From positions 1 through 50,503 of the forward strand of contig JAGNHS010000016.1 of NCBI GenBank assembly GCA_018001635.1: a stretch of DNA of 50,503 bases. Reading direction: 5' to 3'. The notes beneath the pieces are model-generated. The model was not told the DNA's origin, did no database searches, and was given only the letters and a program-made list of their open reading frames with translations. Source of the DNA: Pseudomonadota bacterium. Its GTDB lineage: Bacteria > Bdellovibrionota > UBA2428. Positions 1 through 8,980 of this stretch are shown in pieces. Position 1 is the stretch's first letter. The number at the start of each line of letters is the position of its first letter. The position numbers and the translations under genes were made by a program.

Positions 1-539
1 TCTTCAACATCGGTATAAATATCGCAACGTTTTGCTTTTAGCGCTACGGCAAGTGCGACACCAGAGGTGTCTGAACCACCGCGGCCTAAGGTTGTGATGG
101 TGTCGAAATCACCGCTTCTATGGACTCCTTGAAATCCGGCCACCACAGGAACGCAATTTTCTCGAATACAATCTTCTAGAATTCGAGTGTTAATTTTTTG
201 AATTTGGGCTTTACTGTAAAGTCCGTCGGTAAAAATACCAACTTGAAAACCTAGCAGAGGTTTGGCTTTAATTCCCAAAGCATTTAAAGCAATGGCTAGT
301 AATGCACATGAAACTTGTTCTCCAGAGGCTAAAAGCATGTCGTAGGCTTCTGGGAGGGGTTGATCACATAAATCATGTCCCAATTTTACCAAAAGATTTG
401 TTTGACCGGCCATGGCCGATACGACCACAACATTTTGTTGAATTTTAGAAGTTTCCTTAATGAGAAGCGCAACTTTTTGGATGCGCTCGATGTTACCAAC
501 CGAAGTTCCACCGAATTTTTGAACAACAAGATCTTTCAT
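1..539 (-). CDS. lysC: Aspartate kinase, N-terminal part (runs off the window)
   Basis: About 179 residues of the N-terminal half of aspartokinase, which phosphorylates L-aspartate as the first step towards lysine, threonine and methionine (and diaminopimelate for the cell wall). The ATG lies at 537-539 on the reverse strand. The protein opens MKDLVVQ then KFGGTSVG (residues 8-15), the classical aspartokinase signature. Further along come a VSAMAG segment, GEQVS, a GRGGSDT motif and, at the window edge, CDIYTDVEE, all expected in the amino-acid kinase fold. The C-terminal ACT regulatory domains lie outside the window, so feedback regulation cannot be judged. The next gene (cca) is on the same strand just upstream of this start: only 5 bases separate its stop from this ATG, so the two are probably co-transcribed. 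Confidence 0.95.
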   Translation of the reverse strand, partial: MKDLVVQKFGGTSVGNIERIQKVALLIKETSKIQQNVVVVSAMAGQTNLLVKLGHDLCDQPLPEAYDMLLASGEQVSCALLAIALNALGIKAKPLLGFQVGIFTDGLYSKAQIQKINTRILEDCIRENCVPVVAGFQGVHRSGDFDTITTLGRGGSDTSGVALAVALKAKRCDIYTDVE

Positions 540-544
540 TTCTC

Positions 545-1933
545 TTAGGAAGTTTTATAGCACTTTTTTAACCACTGACTAGCGATCTCTTTATTCCATT
601 CCTTAAATTCCGAGAGATGTTCGTCTTCGGCCTCAATTAAGGATGTCTGAATTTTTTTTAATTCAGGTCCGGCTTTGATTTTTAGAAGCGACATAATTTC
701 ATGACCATCAAGGATAGCTTTAGAAGATATGGGTTGAGCGGAGGCTTCTTTGATCTTTTCTCTGAGAATAGGGATGTGTTCGAGGCGGGCTTTTCCGTCG
801 GCCCCTAAAGAGGCCCTTGAGTCGGCTTCTATAAGTTGGAGCAACTCCTCGGTGAGGGGATTTGAGTCTCTTAAAAACTTACGTGCTGGTTTTAGACTCT
901 TCCAGTTTTGAACATCACCGCCTCTCAAGTGTAGGCGAATGAGTTGGCAAACTCTTTTAGAAAAATCTTGGGGGAAGTGCCATTGCATAAAAAATTCTTG
1001 AGCCAATTTTTCAGATATAACTTCATGACCAAGAAATTTGATTCTTTCTCCATGTTCGCTTCGCGTGGAGGGTTTTCCAATGTCGTGGAAAAGGGCGGCA
1101 AATTGAAGCAATGAGCTTTGTCGTGCATTAGCGACAACCATCAGCGTGTGAACCCAAACGTCTCCTTCTGAGTGATAAATTTTATCTTGTCCACAACCAA
1201 TCATCGGAAGGAACTCGTCAAAAAGTTCTTCGAGAATTTGGTGCTTTTTGAATTGATCAAATAACTCTCCTAAAACCCCATTCTCGGCAGCTTTAATGAG
1301 TTCATCGCGAACCCTTTCGGCGCTAAGAATTTTAAGACGGGCTTTGGTTTTTTTTATGTTTTCAATTAATTCAGGGTCGATTTTGGCTTTTAAAAGAGCG
1401 GCAAATCTAAAAAGTCGAATCAAACGAAGAGGGTCGCTGTCTAAAATTTCATAAGTTGAAGATTGAGGGTGGCAGCGCAGATAGAGTTTTGAAATATCTT
1501 CTAGCGCACATCCGCTGGGGTCTAAGAACTCACCGCTACTCACGTTTTGATAGAGCATATTCATGGTGAAATCTCTGCGCTTGCAGTCTTCTAGAAGTGG
1601 GGCAAAAAATATTTCCCTTTGGCGCGACTCAGGAGAGGGAAATTTTTCTTGATGGGTGTCGGCAATTTGGATTTCTAAGTTTTCAACAATGACCTGCCAA
1701 ATGGGGTAGCGTGAGCCGAGTAAATAAGGAGTAGAAACTTCGCTGGGATAATTTTCATGAAGCCAGTGGGCAAGCCCTTTAGCGCCTCCCTCTTCCTCAA
1801 CGACCATATCCCAATCGGTGACGATCTTTCCTAATTGAGCATCTCTCAAACAGCCTCCTACCCAGAAGGCTTTGGAGGCATAGGGTGATTTTGTGAGCCA
1901 ACCCTTAAATTTAGTAGCTATGTTTTGAGACAT
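545..1933 (-). CDS. cca: CCA tRNA nucleotidyltransferase / poly(A) polymerase family with HD domain
   Basis: Class II nucleotidyltransferase-family enzyme, probably adding or repairing the CCA end of tRNAs; a poly(A) polymerase role cannot be excluded by motif reading. Numbering from a possible TTG start at 1945, it shows GGCLRD at 30-35, the metal-binding DWD at 44-46, RRDFTMN around 123-129, an arginine-rich DPLRLIRLFRFA helix near 171-182 and an HD-type motif FHDIGKP near 286-292, an architecture like the E. coli-type multifunctional CCA enzyme. I chose the ATG at 1933 (MSQNIATKF) over the TTG four codons upstream; neither has a clear Shine-Dalgarno. It ends 5 bases before the aspartokinase start, suggesting one transcript. 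Confidence 0.88.
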   Translation of the reverse strand: MSQNIATKFKGWLTKSPYASKAFWVGGCLRDAQLGKIVTDWDMVVEEEGGAKGLAHWLHENYPSEVSTPYLLGSRYPIWQVIVENLEIQIADTHQEKFPSPESRQREIFFAPLLEDCKRRDFTMNMLYQNVSSGEFLDPSGCALEDISKLYLRCHPQSSTYEILDSDPLRLIRLFRFAALLKAKIDPELIENIKKTKARLKILSAERVRDELIKAAENGVLGELFDQFKKHQILEELFDEFLPMIGCGQDKIYHSEGDVWVHTLMVVANARQSSLLQFAALFHDIGKPSTRSEHGERIKFLGHEVISEKLAQEFFMQWHFPQDFSKRVCQLIRLHLRGGDVQNWKSLKPARKFLRDSNPLTEELLQLIEADSRASLGADGKARLEHIPILREKIKEASAQPISSKAILDGHEIMSLLKIKAGPELKKIQTSLIEAEDEHLSEFKEWNKEIASQWLKKCYKTS

Positions 1934-2053
1934 AAAATATTTCAAGAGATTAGGACACTTTGAGTTTAAGATCTACGTGACTCGAATTAGGTGAAGACGG
2001 CTTTTAAAGAAGCACGCTTGACGCGCTGCGCTTTGGGGTTTAAATATTAAAAC

Positions 2054-2341
2054 ATGAATTCAAAAGTTATTTTTAAATCCATTGTGCTTTTTGTAGCTAT
2101 CAATTCATTGCAATGTTTTGCTGATTTGCCCCTATTTTGCTCGTCTCCCCTGGCTGCACATCGCAGCTTTCAATTGGCTCAAAGTAAAGCCGATAGAGTG
2201 TTTCGTGGTGAAGAAAATTTAGCATCTGGCTTACAATCCAAGGTGGCCTTGCGAAATTCTGGATCTACTTATTTAGGCTTTAAAGCGCAGCAAGACCCCT
2301 CTGATAGCCTTCAATTCGTTAAATTAATCCACTTAAAATAG
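2054..2341 (+). CDS. Small exported protein of unknown function
   Basis: A 95-residue protein I do not recognise. Residues 1-23 look like a Sec signal peptide (two lysines, then a hydrophobic run ending LQCFA before DLPLF), so the mature part of about 70 residues is probably periplasmic. A cysteine remains near the mature N-terminus (LFCSS), but the sequence before it is not a convincing lipobox. The gene is divergent from cca and faces a small reverse-strand ORF whose stop abuts its own. Confidence 0.55.
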   Translation: MNSKVIFKSIVLFVAINSLQCFADLPLFCSSPLAAHRSFQLAQSKADRVFRGEENLASGLQSKVALRNSGSTYLGFKAQQDPSDSLQFVKLIHLK

Positions 2342-2503
2342 TTAGAAGCGTTCGGCTTTGGCGGTGCGAATAGAGTCTTCGATAGATTCTTGCACGCTAT
2401 TGCTTTGAGGTGCGAAAAAGGGTTCCGATTCAAATCTGGCGAAAGTATAAGCCGAAATAAAAAACACTAATGAAATAATAAGAATGATCATGACTTTGCT
2501 CAT
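2342..2503 (-). CDS. Small single-pass membrane protein (53 aa)
   Basis: A short ORF starting at the ATG complement 2501-2503: MSKVMIILIISLVFFISAYT, then FARFESEPFF and a polar tail ending TAKAERF. Residues 5-22 form one strong hydrophobic segment with a short positively charged N-terminus, as in a signal anchor with the acidic tail outside the cytoplasm. No Shine-Dalgarno is obvious. It is convergent with the small exported protein at 2054 (stops adjacent, no spare bases) and precedes the YeeE/YedE pair on the same strand. Function unknown; chance ORF remains possible, although the clean hydrophobic-then-polar layout argues for a real gene. Confidence 0.5.
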   Translation of the reverse strand: MSKVMIILIISLVFFISAYTFARFESEPFFAPQSNSVQESIEDSIRTAKAERF

Positions 2504-2579
2504 GTGGAACTATTGTTTATCTAAGCTTTAGAGATTGAACAAGCTGAACAGTGTCTTTAATTGTCTGTACAAGTGCTGG

Positions 2580-2996
2580 CTATTCGCGGGCTATTTTGAA
2601 GCCAATAAACATGGCCACTACAAAAATTAAGCTGCTCATGTTGAGTGTGACTAGTCTCATGATTGCAGGAGCCGGGCAAAGACCGCTTAAGGCCCAGCCT
2701 AAACCAAAAATGATAGATCCTAATAATAGTCTGGGTCCAATTTTTGAAGCATGCGGAGGGCTGTAGGGTGTGGCAAAAAAAGTCATCCCTCTTTTTTTAA
2801 TCCAAGAATAAAATAAGGCATAAACAATAACTGCAAAGAGCATTGTCCACATCAAGCTGGGGTCCCACTCGGGTCCACTGACGTCGAGAAAACGAAGAAT
2901 TTTATCTGGGTTGGTGAATCCTGCTATGGCAATTCCAGAGCCCATCATGAGTGCAGATAAAAATACATAAGTGTATTGTGATCGCTTAAGCTCCAT
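2580..2996 (-). CDS. YeeE/YedE-family (PmpB-like) inner-membrane protein, second half-transporter
   Basis: A 138-residue multi-pass membrane protein of the YeeE/YedE sulfur-transport family (half-size type, DUF6691-like). Hydrophobic segments fall near residues 10-27, 47-64, 88-104 and 117-134. The stretch GWALSGLCPAPAI (about 100-112) carries the GxCPGP-like cysteine motif typical of this family, thought to handle thiosulfate or other sulfur species. It overlaps the upstream partner gene by 11 bases, so the two halves are translationally coupled and probably form one channel. The substrate is inferred from the family only. Confidence 0.8.
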   Translation of the reverse strand: MELKRSQYTYVFLSALMMGSGIAIAGFTNPDKILRFLDVSGPEWDPSLMWTMLFAVIVYALFYSWIKKRGMTFFATPYSPPHASKIGPRLLLGSIIFGLGWALSGLCPAPAIMRLVTLNMSSLIFVVAMFIGFKIARE

Positions 2997-3405
2997 AAAA
3001 TTTCCTTATAAAAAATACAGTTAAAACTGCAGTCATAATGAAAACGCATGTTGCAACAATCGAAGAGCGTGAGCCTCGGGCCATTCCGCAAATACCATGA
3101 CCGCTAGTGCATCCTCGCGCAAGGCGAGTTCCAAAGCCAACCATGACTCCAGAAATGACTAAGCGAAGGACTTCAGGATTTTGAATGCTTTCAAATCTCT
3201 CCGGCCAAATTAAAATCCAAATTAAAGATGAGCAAATTAATCCAAAAATAAAAATATATCTCCAGGCTCTGTCGCCATGTTTATTTTGAAGAATGCCAGA
3301 GGAGATTCCACTCACTCCTGCGACTTTGCCGGTTGAAAGCAAAAGTAAGGACGCGCCTAATCCAATCAGGAGGCCTCCTAAAATGCTTAATAAGTTTTCG
3401 CTCAT
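2986..3405 (-). CDS. YeeE/YedE-family (PmpA-like) inner-membrane protein, first half-transporter
   Basis: A 139-residue membrane protein, the partner of the downstream YeeE/YedE half. Hydrophobic segments lie around residues 5-22, 48-66, 82-98 and 115-133. The cysteine-containing signature RGCTSGHGICGMAR near residues 100-113 is the hallmark of YeeE/YedE proteins, where conserved cysteines are believed to relay sulfur species through the membrane. The pair resembles the half-size PmpA/PmpB arrangement rather than the full-length YeeE. The gene is divergent from the large Clp-M41 gene at 3534, so the 128-base gap probably holds promoters for both directions. Confidence 0.82.
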   Translation of the reverse strand: MSENLLSILGGLLIGLGASLLLLSTGKVAGVSGISSGILQNKHGDRAWRYIFIFGLICSSLIWILIWPERFESIQNPEVLRLVISGVMVGFGTRLARGCTSGHGICGMARGSRSSIVATCVFIMTAVLTVFFIRKFYGA

Positions 3406-3533
3406 GGAATTTATTTTAGCATGTGATTGATCGGGTAAGTGTTTTTAAGTTTTTTGATTTTGACCTAGGTGCAGCAAGACGATCATATGGCTCAACGTTC
3501 CGAAAGTGGAGCGGGTGACTAAAGGGAGCCACT

Positions 3534-6500
3534 GTGAAGATAAATCTGAAGAAATATTTATGGTCTGCGCTGTTGTTTGTTGTGTCGATTGCTCATGCGG
3601 GTCTTGAAGAAGATTTTATGCTTCATTTTCATGCGCTAAAAGCGCCTCATGATTATGTGGGTGTTCCCAATGATAAAATTAAAGAAGACATACTCCTTCA
3701 CGTCGCATTCCTAAAAAACTTTGCCTACGACGAAGTCGCGCATAGGGCTCTTGAGGTGCTTCGCCAAGAACTTAATATGGTTGAGGGCGATTTGAACGAT
3801 CAAGACAAAGTTAAATTTTTCGATTGGTTTTTTATCGAAATGTATTCATTGATTCAAAGTGTGGGCAACCAAAGTGATTTTGTTCCATTTGTTAAAATAT
3901 CAGAAGATCTCAATAAAATTCTAGATCGTATTGGAGTCAAACCCGATAACGATAGATACAAAGCTTTGGTAAAGGCATGGGTTACGGCTCGGGATTCGGT
4001 GCAATCTAATGCTGTTCATAGATATCATGCTTTTGATGACACTGGGAAAGTGACTCTAAGTGCTACAGGAAAAGGTTGGCGACCAAGAAGTAAAAATGAA
4101 AATGGACCTGCACCTGGATTTTGGGCTAATGGTCCGATAGCAATTCTTGGCCAAAAAACGGATTATAGAGAAGCTTCTAATATGGGAAGAGCTTGGGTTG
4201 GAGAAGTGACCCAACGATTAGAGGCGCGTGCATTTGGTCAACCAGAGCTCATTAAGGGTCTCGAAAATTTAGAATTGGATAGAGTGCTTCGTCCTGGACG
4301 CAGAAAAACTCCCGAAATTATTTGGATGCTTGGACAAGGGGGAACGGGAAAAGACACACATGCTGAAGTTTATACAGATGCAATTCATGGATATAAGGGT
4401 GCGCATGAAGATCATTTACTTAAAATTCCAGTTTGCCGAGAAGAGGCAGATGCTTGGAAGTTATTAGGATCCAATACGGGTTATGTAGGTTCTAATAAAT
4501 TACCAGAATTAGTTCGCTTTGCGGTTAAGCATTCTGGTGGACGATACGAGATTAAAGAAGTTGATGGCTATTCTAACGATAGTAAAAAGGAAATTGTAGT
4601 TGAAAATCCAGCATGGCATCCAGGTATGGATGCTTTGCCTGGATATTATCCTCCCGACACAGCCGTTTTATTTATAAATGAATTTCGTGAATGGTCTAAA
4701 GCCGCCAAGGATGTTCTTTTAAAGCAAATGCTTGAAAAGGGATATATTGAAATCAACGCTCCTTATGGTGGAGTGTCGAAGATTTATTTTCCTGCCACTA
4801 TTATGATTGCTTCTAATGATTTGGCTCCACCCGCAAGCGCCAATCCTAGAACTTACGAACAACTTCTATCTTGGTGGAATGATATGCATGGAGACTTTAA
4901 TAGAATTCGCCAAGAATTAAGAAACACCAATAAGAAACTTATAGGAGTTACTAACGACAAAGATGCCGGTATTTCTGATGAAATTTTAAACAGAGTGCCC
5001 GATTCTAGTTTCTTTTTAATGCGTCCACTTTCCGATGAAACTTTATCAAAAATTGTTAGGGTTCATATGGAAGATGAAGTTTTAGAATACTTCGGAGATA
5101 TGAATACCTTCTTAGGGCCGGTGACTCTTAAATACAGTGATAATTTAATGAATACTGTTAAAGCGTATCGCTACAATGCAGAAAATGGCGGTCGCCCAAT
5201 GAAGGATTATGTTAAGGCGCTCGTTAAAGAAACCTTAAAAAAAGCTATTCAAGAGGAAGTGATTAAAAGAGTCGATGATGCTGCCGTAATGGATTTGGAT
5301 ATAGAAAAAAATACTGACAATACTTTAAGTTTAAAAGTTTTGATCAGCGATAAAGATACTTCAAAAACTCTACAAGAAATTTCCCTTCCAATTCTTGCAA
5401 GTCAATCTTTGCGTATCAAAGAACCGATTAGCGATGAGCGTATCGAAAAAATTCTAGAGCTTGAAACGGCATTAAACAAACAAGTCTTTGGTCTCAAGCA
5501 TGTGACTAAAAAACTCCAAGAAGCCTTGTTGGTTTCTGAGGACATGAGGCATTCTGCCGATGAACAAAAAGCACGAAGCTTTATGTTTTTGGGATTGTCT
5601 TCAACAGGTAAAACAGAAGTCGCTAAAGCCTTGTCACGTTTTCTGTATGGTAATGAAGAAGAATTCTCTTTTATAGATTTTAATAATCTTCAGCATCCGT
5701 CCCAGGTGACTGAAAAAATATTTGGATTGGAAGGGCATGGTCCATCTGAATTTATGAGAGCCTATGATAGGGCCAATGGAAATTTAGTTATTTTGCTCGA
5801 TGAAATTGCTAACGTTAACGACCCCAACGTTTTAACTCCTTTATATCAATTATTAGACGAAAAGATTGTGCGTGCCTTTAATGATGGGCGTCCTCGTTCA
5901 ATGAAAAACGTGACTATCATCATGACCGGAAATGCGGGTGAAGAATGGTACAAAAATATTCCTCGCGATATCCCCGAAAAAATTCAGCGCGGAGCTATGA
6001 GTGAAATTTATAATAAAATGATGCAAAGTCCGATGGCGCAACGTGCTTTCTTGGAAAAGAAATTTCGCCAAGCCTTTCTAAATCGAGTGGGTTTTAACCA
6101 AACATTCTTTTTCCCTCCGCTAAATTTTAAGGCGGTTAGAGAACTGGTGCAGTTAAAACTTTCTCAATCGCTAAAAAAATTAGCGAAAAATGTAGGCAGT
6201 CGATATTGGAATGTCGTTTTTACAAACGAAAAAGAATACGTTGATGCTTTGGAGAGAGTCGAGGCCGAAGGCTTTTATTTGTGGGAGCAAGGGCGCTCAC
6301 TTGATAATTATTTAGATAAGCATTTAGCCGAGCGTTTGCGATTGCTATTAATTGCCAACAAAGTTCCAGTGGGTACTGATGTTTTGTTGTCATTCAATAA
6401 GGTCGATGTTGTGAGTGAAGAAGATAACCAGAGAGAGCTTATTTATAATTTGCAAATTGAGGGTCGTGCAGAGCCTCTTCAGTTAAAGCTTGAGACTAAA

Positions 6501-7487
6501 AGGGTTGAAGAAGACTCTAAGGATTTGCTCGAATTTCAAATGCAAGTGGGTTTTCATGAGGCTGGACACGAAATTCTTCGTGAAGCAGTTTTGGGTGATC
6601 TCACCGATCCCGAAAAAATAACAATCATTCCTGGTGTGGGGCAGATTGGTAATGAAATGGTTTATTACGGCGGAGTGGCCGTCGCTAATCAGATTAAGAA
6701 TTCTATGGGAACGCGTGAATATATGTTGAGCATGATTGCAAAACTGTTTGCGGGCGGAGAAATGCAACGCTTAGTTAACCGAGGTGAAAGAGTGAGCATG
6801 GGGCAAAGTAATGATTTGCAAAGAGCCACGGCCATTGCTCAAAAACTCATTTTAGAATTCAGATTGGAAGATGATTGGGGTGCTCTCGGATTTCAGACTA
6901 AGGATGAAACTGTTGCAGAATTTATTAGTAAGTTATCGGAAGACCAAAAAGTTAAATTCAATACAGCAGTACAAAGTCTTCTAAAGGAAGGTCGAGAGCT
7001 TGCTCGAAAGGTTTTGATTAGTAATTACACGGCTGCTGTTGAACTCGCCAATGCACTCATTCGTAAGGGTAAATTGAATGGCAAAGAAATCAAAGAAATC
7101 TATGCTCAGTTTCCCGTGAAGCGATATTGGGAGTTGGCTCCTGAGGAAAGAAATTCGGTAGATCCTTTGTTTGCAAAGGTCGAACCCGAACTTAAAGTGC
7201 CACAGCGTGGTCGTGAGCTTGAATTCGCGCCCAGTGTTCCTCGGCCAAAAGCAGAAGAAGTAGCTGATGTTGAAAAAATATTTGAAGATCAAAAGAGAGC
7301 AGAAGTTCAGCAGGTCGCTGTTTGGGCTGCTTCGCATGATCTCATCGCTAAAGCTAAAAATTGCGGAAGCCCATTAATTATCGGCGCTGATAATTTGGGT
7401 GGCAGCGGCGGTTTAAAAATGCCACCGGCATCGCCCAGACAAGCCAGCGCTCAAGCTAGTGGCGCAGCTTCGGCAAATGTGAATTAA
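3534..7487 (+). CDS. Exported fusion of tandem Clp-type AAA+ modules and an FtsH-like M41 zinc protease
   Basis: A 1317-residue protein with GTG start, preceded by AAGGGAG at suitable spacing. Residues 1-22 read as a Sec signal peptide (LFVVSIAHA, then GLEED). Residues about 25-230 match nothing I know. A first Clp-like AAA+ domain has a variant Walker A, GQGGTGKD at 267-274 (Asp where Ser/Thr is usual), a Walker B-like FINE (N382-E383) and sensor-like N428. A second, intact ClpB-D2-like domain has GLSSTGKT at 687-694, DE at 756-757, sensor N800 and FLNR with R851 as the likely arginine finger. Then comes an M41 peptidase signature: HEAGH at 1008-1012 and GQSNDLQRAT at 1090-1099, where D1094 is the expected third zinc ligand. 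The tail is rich in Pro, Ala and Ser. Clp ATPases normally recruit a separate ClpP, and FtsH carries its own different AAA domain, so this is a hybrid unfoldase-protease. An exported ATPase is puzzling because the periplasm lacks ATP. Confidence 0.85.
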   Translation: MKINLKKYLWSALLFVVSIAHAGLEEDFMLHFHALKAPHDYVGVPNDKIKEDILLHVAFLKNFAYDEVAHRALEVLRQELNMVEGDLNDQDKVKFFDWFFIEMYSLIQSVGNQSDFVPFVKISEDLNKILDRIGVKPDNDRYKALVKAWVTARDSVQSNAVHRYHAFDDTGKVTLSATGKGWRPRSKNENGPAPGFWANGPIAILGQKTDYREASNMGRAWVGEVTQRLEARAFGQPELIKGLENLELDRVLRPGRRKTPEIIWMLGQGGTGKDTHAEVYTDAIHGYKGAHEDHLLKIPVCREEADAWKLLGSNTGYVGSNKLPELVRFAVKHSGGRYEIKEVDGYSNDSKKEIVVENPAWHPGMDALPGYYPPDTAVLFINEFREWSKAAKDVLLKQMLEKGYIEINAPYGGVSKIYFPATIMIASNDLAPPASANPRTYEQLLSWWNDMHGDFNRIRQELRNTNKKLIGVTNDKDAGISDEILNRVPDSSFFLMRPLSDETLSKIVRVHMEDEVLEYFGDMNTFLGPVTLKYSDNLMNTVKAYRYNAENGGRPMKDYVKALVKETLKKAIQEEVIKRVDDAAVMDLDIEKNTDNTLSLKVLISDKDTSKTLQEISLPILASQSLRIKEPISDERIEKILELETALNKQVFGLKHVTKKLQEALLVSEDMRHSADEQKARSFMFLGLSSTGKTEVAKALSRFLYGNEEEFSFIDFNNLQHPSQVTEKIFGLEGHGPSEFMRAYDRANGNLVILLDEIANVNDPNVLTPLYQLLDEKIVRAFNDGRPRSMKNVTIIMTGNAGEEWYKNIPRDIPEKIQRGAMSEIYNKMMQSPMAQRAFLEKKFRQAFLNRVGFNQTFFFPPLNFKAVRELVQLKLSQSLKKLAKNVGSRYWNVVFTNEKEYVDALERVEAEGFYLWEQGRSLDNYLDKHLAERLRLLLIANKVPVGTDVLLSFNKVDVVSEEDNQRELIYNLQIEGRAEPLQLKLETKRVEEDSKDLLEFQMQVGFHEAGHEILREAVLGDLTDPEKITIIPGVGQIGNEMVYYGGVAVANQIKNSMGTREYMLSMIAKLFAGGEMQRLVNRGERVSMGQSNDLQRATAIAQKLILEFRLEDDWGALGFQTKDETVAEFISKLSEDQKVKFNTAVQSLLKEGRELARKVLISNYTAAVELANALIRKGKLNGKEIKEIYAQFPVKRYWELAPEERNSVDPLFAKVEPELKVPQRGRELEFAPSVPRPKAEEVADVEKIFEDQKRAEVQQVAVWAASHDLIAKAKNCGSPLIIGADNLGGSGGLKMPPASPRQASAQASGAASANVN

Positions 7488-8878
7488 AACCCCAATGGAG
7501 CTTTACTAATCCAAAGCTTCTTGCCGATGTCAAACTCTCGATCGGTAGCGACGTAGCTGTTTTTCTTAGGAGCAGGAGCTCCGGGGAAAATTTCACTATG
7601 CTTCGCGGAGTAAGGATTGGCGAAATTATTAAGAAGCTTTTCCATTGGGAAAAGGCTTTCGATAGACTCCATTTCGCTTTTTAATTTTGCGTAAGTTTCT
7701 GGGGAGTCGCCTTCTAATTGTTTGGCCCATTTATAAAAATCTAAATCAAGAGCTAAAATATGTTTGAGCAAATCAAGTGTTCCCAACGAATCAAATAGAG
7801 CTCCATGCCAAGCGCTTCTATCGATGTTGAATAAATCGGCCATGAATTCTGCCTTGGATTCATTTCGTGGAACTAATTGAGAATCTCTTTCAACCCAATA
7901 ACGAGCGTAGAGTAATCGACCCCAAAAAAGTTTATAAAGAACTTTGGTGTCGATAATAAAAAAGTCTTTTAATGAATTTTTAGCTTTTAAAAAACCATCC
8001 TCACCAGTAATGGCGTAGGCTCTTTCAAAAAATTCAGTGAGTTTTTCAAGATCAAAAGCAATGTTTTGGCCAATGAGCACTGGCTTTTGGGAGTTATCAA
8101 GATAGGGCGATAAAAATTCCAAAGCTTTTCGTGCCATACTTAGTTCAGCATCGAGTCTATTTGGATGGTGTTGAGTTTTAAAATAATGATTGAGAGTGAG
8201 TGCTGTTTGCCGATCGAAAGCTCCTCGAATTTGCTGAATGCTTAACTTCCAAAGAGCTTCATCTTTTTTGAGTTCGGCGTGAGTGCTTAAAAATTTACTA
8301 AGAGTGTCTTCAGTTTTTTCTTTGTTTAAGACATCGTCTGAACAAAGTTTGAGCAAATCCTCAAGTGCTTGAGCAGAGATTTCGCTAGGCAAATATTTAA
8401 CAGCTTTTATGAGCATTTCAGTCGGGTGTTCTGAAAATTCAAGAAATGCAGAGTAGTAAAATTGTTGATCGTTAGGGTGGGCTTGTAGATTTGAATCGAC
8501 GGGGACCATGGCAAATTCAGTGAGCTTATCGGAGCTAAAAAATCCTGTAGTCTCAGTGTCCATAACAATAAAGGCAGGAGTGCTAGTTGAAAGTGCCTTT
8601 AAACGAGTTTGGAGTTCTTTAGAGAAGGGACTCAAGGAGGCTGGATCTTGTTTGACTAAATTATCAGTAATTCCAAAATTTTCATTGTGTGTGGAAAGTA
8701 TTCTTTCGTAAGCACTTTTATTGGCGCTAAAATTTTCGGGAGTTTTGTATGAAAAGCGACTTTTAAATTCTTGGGCATGAGTTTCAAGGGCGCTAACAAT
8801 AAGAGGCCTTTCACAAGTCATGGAATGTAATATAGGACAAATGAGTAGGGCGACCAAGTTTAGGTAGAGAGATTTCAT
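7484..8878 (-). CDS. Exported DnaQ-like DEDDh 3'-5' exonuclease
   Basis: A 464-residue protein with an N-terminal hydrophobic segment (residues 4-19, LYLNLVALLICPILHS) typical of a signal peptide. The DEDDh exonuclease motifs are visible: DTETTG at 107-112 (Exo I, D107 and E109), IGQNIAFD at 269-276 (Exo II, D276) and WHGALFD at 357-363 (Exo III, H358 and D363). The spacing between motifs I and II is longer than in DnaQ itself because of a roughly 100-residue helical insertion. It therefore probably degrades DNA or RNA from the 3' end outside the cytoplasm, as a nutrient-scavenging or prey/biofilm nuclease; this role is inferred. Its stop overlaps that of the Clp-M41 gene by 4 bases in convergent orientation. 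Confidence 0.75.
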   Translation of the reverse strand: MKSLYLNLVALLICPILHSMTCERPLIVSALETHAQEFKSRFSYKTPENFSANKSAYERILSTHNENFGITDNLVKQDPASLSPFSKELQTRLKALSTSTPAFIVMDTETTGFFSSDKLTEFAMVPVDSNLQAHPNDQQFYYSAFLEFSEHPTEMLIKAVKYLPSEISAQALEDLLKLCSDDVLNKEKTEDTLSKFLSTHAELKKDEALWKLSIQQIRGAFDRQTALTLNHYFKTQHHPNRLDAELSMARKALEFLSPYLDNSQKPVLIGQNIAFDLEKLTEFFERAYAITGEDGFLKAKNSLKDFFIIDTKVLYKLFWGRLLYARYWVERDSQLVPRNESKAEFMADLFNIDRSAWHGALFDSLGTLDLLKHILALDLDFYKWAKQLEGDSPETYAKLKSEMESIESLFPMEKLLNNFANPYSAKHSEIFPGAPAPKKNSYVATDREFDIGKKLWISKAPLGF

Positions 8879-8980
8879 ACAGGGGCACTTTTATAGGTAC
8901 TAAGTAATTTTTACAATTAATAACAGCGAAGCTTTAGAAACTTCAATCTTAACGAGGCTATCTTGTGAGAACTTAAGAGA

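Noticed and set aside
3534..7487. Calling the large protein an ordinary ClpB disaggregase
   Set aside because: It lacks the ClpB N-domain and middle coiled coil, has an altered first ATPase site and carries an M41 zinc-protease signature after the second module.
8942..8960. Small GAAG...CTTC dyad between tolC-like and nuclease genes
   Set aside because: Only 4 bp of pairing and no U-tract; not a convincing terminator.
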